A stretch of 64,000 nt of DNA from Piliocolobus tephrosceles (taxonomy: Eukaryota > Chordata > Mammalia > Primates > Cercopithecidae), in NCBI RefSeq assembly GCF_002776525.5, contig NC_045435.1:127437797-127501796 (forward strand), given 5' to 3'. A model generated the notes under the pieces. That model was not told the DNA's origin. It worked only from the letters and a program-made list of their open reading frames with translations, and searched no databases. Positions 62,324 to 64,000 of this stretch are shown here, piece by piece; positions within the stretch are counted from its first letter, which is position 1; every line of letters begins with the position of its first letter. The position numbers and the translations under genes are program-made.

Positions 62324-64000
62324 TTCTTTCCAGTTTTTATCTGAAGATAGATACTTTCTCACCACAGTCCTGAGTGTGCTCCCGAAAGTCCCTTCATGGA
62401 TGCGTCCATGACAGATTTCAAGCTGTGTAATATAAGGAAACCTTTATTTATTTGAGATGATTACACATATCACTGAGTAGTTTCCTAGAAAGCTTCTCTC
62501 CAGGTTCTGTCTGAGGCTATTTCCCTCTTCACCATCGGCATCAACATGCTCCCGAATGTCACCTGATACCTGTTTCTCCAAAAGGGTTTCCCCGACGCTG
62601 TATGAGAAGAGTGGTATAACACTGTGAGTGGAATGCACACGTCACAAAGCAGTTCCTCAGAAAGCTTCTCTCCAGTTTCGTTCTGAACATATTTCCTTTT
62701 TCACCGTAAGCCTCAAAGTGCTCCCGAATGTCCCATCACGTGCTAAACATACACAGGGTTATAAAACTATTCAACATAAGGGGAGGCTTAACTAAGGGAG
62801 AGGAATTAAGACGACACAGAGTAGTTTCACAGAAAGTTTCCTTCTTGGTTTTACCTGAGGATATTTCCTTCTCCATGTTCTAAGGATTGTTCTCAAATGT
62901 CCTTCCTCTGATTCCACAAAAACAGTGATTTCAATGTGCTAAATCGAAAGAACTGTTTAAATCTATGAGACAAATACACACATCTCAAAGCAGTTTCTCA
63001 GAATGTTACTCTGCAGGTTTCATCGCAAGATGTTTCCTTGCTCACCACAAGCCTCTGGGCATCACTAAATATCCCTTCACAGATTCTTCAAAGACAGAAT
63101 TTCGAAACTGGGCAACATAGAGTAAGCATATTCTGTGAAGTGAATGCATATATCAGAGAGCAGATTCTTGGAAAGCTTCTTCCTCGATTTTATTTCAGTA
63201 TATTTCACTATTTGCCATAGTCCTCAGCACGCTCTGAAATATCACTTTTTCGGTTACACAGGAACAGTGTTTAAACACTGCCTTGTGTGAAAAGAGGTAT
63301 AACTTTCTGAGCAGAATGCATACATCACAAGTAGTTTCTCAGAAAGCTTTTATCCAGTTTTAATCCGAAGATATCTCCTCTTTCACTGAAGGCCTGAATG
63401 GGCTCCCAAATGTCCCTTCGCAGATTCGTGCATGACGGAGTTTTCAAACTGAGTAATATAAGAAAGGTTTGAACTATGGGAGATGAATAGATATATCTAA
63501 CACGAAGCAGTTTCACTGAAATCTTATTTCCAGTATTGTCTGAGGATATTTCCTTTTTCACCATTGCCGTCCCTATACTCCTGAATGTCTCTTGGTAGCT
63601 TTTTCTCCAAAAGGGTTTCCAGAATCCTCTAGGAGAAGAAAGGTATATTTCTGTGAGTGGAATACACACATCACAAAGCAGCTCCTCAGAAAGCTTCTCT
63701 CCAGTTTTTATGTGAAGACGTTTCCTTTCTCACTGAAACTCTCAAATCGCTTCCGAATATCCCCTTGCTGTCTAAACAAAAACAGTGTTGTGATACTGAT
63801 AATGAAAAGAGAAACTTAACTGTGTGACTGGAATTCACGTGACACACAGCAGGTTCACTTAAAGCTTCCTTCTGGTTTCTCTCTGAGGTTATGTCTTCTT
63901 CAGGATATTCCAAAGAGCATCTCCAAATGTCCTTTCTCAGATTCCACAAAAACAGTGATTTAAAACTGTTTAATCTAAAGAATGATTTAACTCTTTGAGG
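62324..64000 (-). repeat. Satellite unit A to J, cut by the window end
   Basis: A to I are complete and J is partial. F-G at 63253-63399 is identical over 147 bp to 33775-33921. CACGTG in I lies at 63836-63841. A carries aaggaaacc at 62434-62442. Confidence 0.87.

Larger units (their letters stand above)
1..64000 (-). repeat. Divergent alpha-satellite array with a 13-monomer (A-M) higher-order unit
   Basis: Monomers of ~171 bp align over their full length with the reverse complement of the primate alphoid consensus, for example the pieces ctgaagatatttcc, cttttcaccatag and gaatgcacacatcacaaag recurring every monomer. Thirteen types recur in fixed order. Marker words on the plus strand are: A ccgtccatgacag; B ggcatcaacatgctcc; C ggtctgaacatatttcc; D ggattttacctgaggat; E tttcctcgctcaccac; F cgattttatttcagtat; G gaagatatctcctcttt; H ttctccaaaagggattcc; I cagtgttatgatac; J tctctgaggttatttc; K cgatggaagacatttcc; L attggacgacatttcac; M ctgactatatttccta. 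Neighbouring types differ strongly, while copies of one type one unit apart look about 90% alike by eye. Such satellites form pericentromeric heterochromatin and, when homogeneous, centromeres. This divergence suggests an old flanking layer, not the active core. Confidence 0.93.

Noticed and set aside
3381..62638. A recurrent 64-residue minus-strand open frame across B and A monomers (for example 3381-3575, 8721-8915, 41504-41695, 62444-62638)
   Set aside because: It recurs because the satellite recurs. Copies carry scattered replacements and breaks, there is no Kozak, promoter or splice evidence, and no protein family is recognisable.
17371..64000. A single clean ~31-kb tandem duplication of the right half of the window
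   Set aside because: Shared markers lie at different offsets (31.3, 29.5 and 28.0 kb), so several exchanges of smaller segments are needed.
1..64000. CRISPR array or bacterial repeat locus
   Set aside because: The periodicity is ~171 bp of alphoid sequence with primate L1, Alu and ERV insertions, and there are no constant-repeat/unique-spacer units.

Overview
This window is primate pericentromeric heterochromatin with no host gene. Almost every base outside a few transposon insertions belongs to one divergent alpha-satellite array of ~171-bp monomers. The alphoid consensus reads on the minus strand, and the plus strand shows its reverse complement throughout, apart from one small inverted scrap near 7.3 kb. 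An Alu at 13.0 kb carries base changes typical of Old World monkey AluYR-type elements, so the source is most likely a cercopithecid (macaque, baboon, guenon or similar). Species cannot be fixed from sequence alone.

Layout: reading the monomers one by one, I recognise thirteen types (called A to M here) in fixed order, giving a higher-order unit of about 2.21-2.24 kb (13 x 171 = 2,223). About fourteen of the ~26 unit copies are complete or nearly so once insertions are removed. The rest are shortened or lengthened by whole-monomer events. The unit has an inner structure: types B-C-D-E-F-G are homologous, in order, to H-I-J-K-L-M, and A resembles G and M. It therefore looks like 6+6+1. Many rearrangements use this six-monomer register. 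Old World monkey centromere cores are known for a simple ~340-bp dimer, so an old, complex 13-mer array is the main point of interest.

Regions: 1-2.6 kb is a unit with an L1 carrying a 3' transduction. 2.6-14.4 kb holds satellite units, a locally inverted fragment and the Alu. 14.58-17.37 kb is a two-LTR, internally deleted class I (gammaretrovirus-like) endogenous retrovirus. 17.4-26 kb is satellite with a 5'-inverted L1 at 18.5 kb. 26-36 kb is a rearranged stretch belonging to a distinguishable subfamily. 36-48.5 kb is fairly regular. 48.5-56 kb contains a second copy of the 18.5-kb L1 at the identical site, so that unit was duplicated. 56-64 kb is again the rearranged subfamily, with another 5'-inverted L1 at 61.0 kb.

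Nothing here is expected to make a host protein. The recurrent 60-100 residue open frames are satellite by-products. The pieces relate through recombination history (unequal exchange, conversion-like tracts, foldback, retrotransposition), and the insertions act as time stamps on the array. Identities and ages given are by-eye estimates from parts of the sequence, not computed values.
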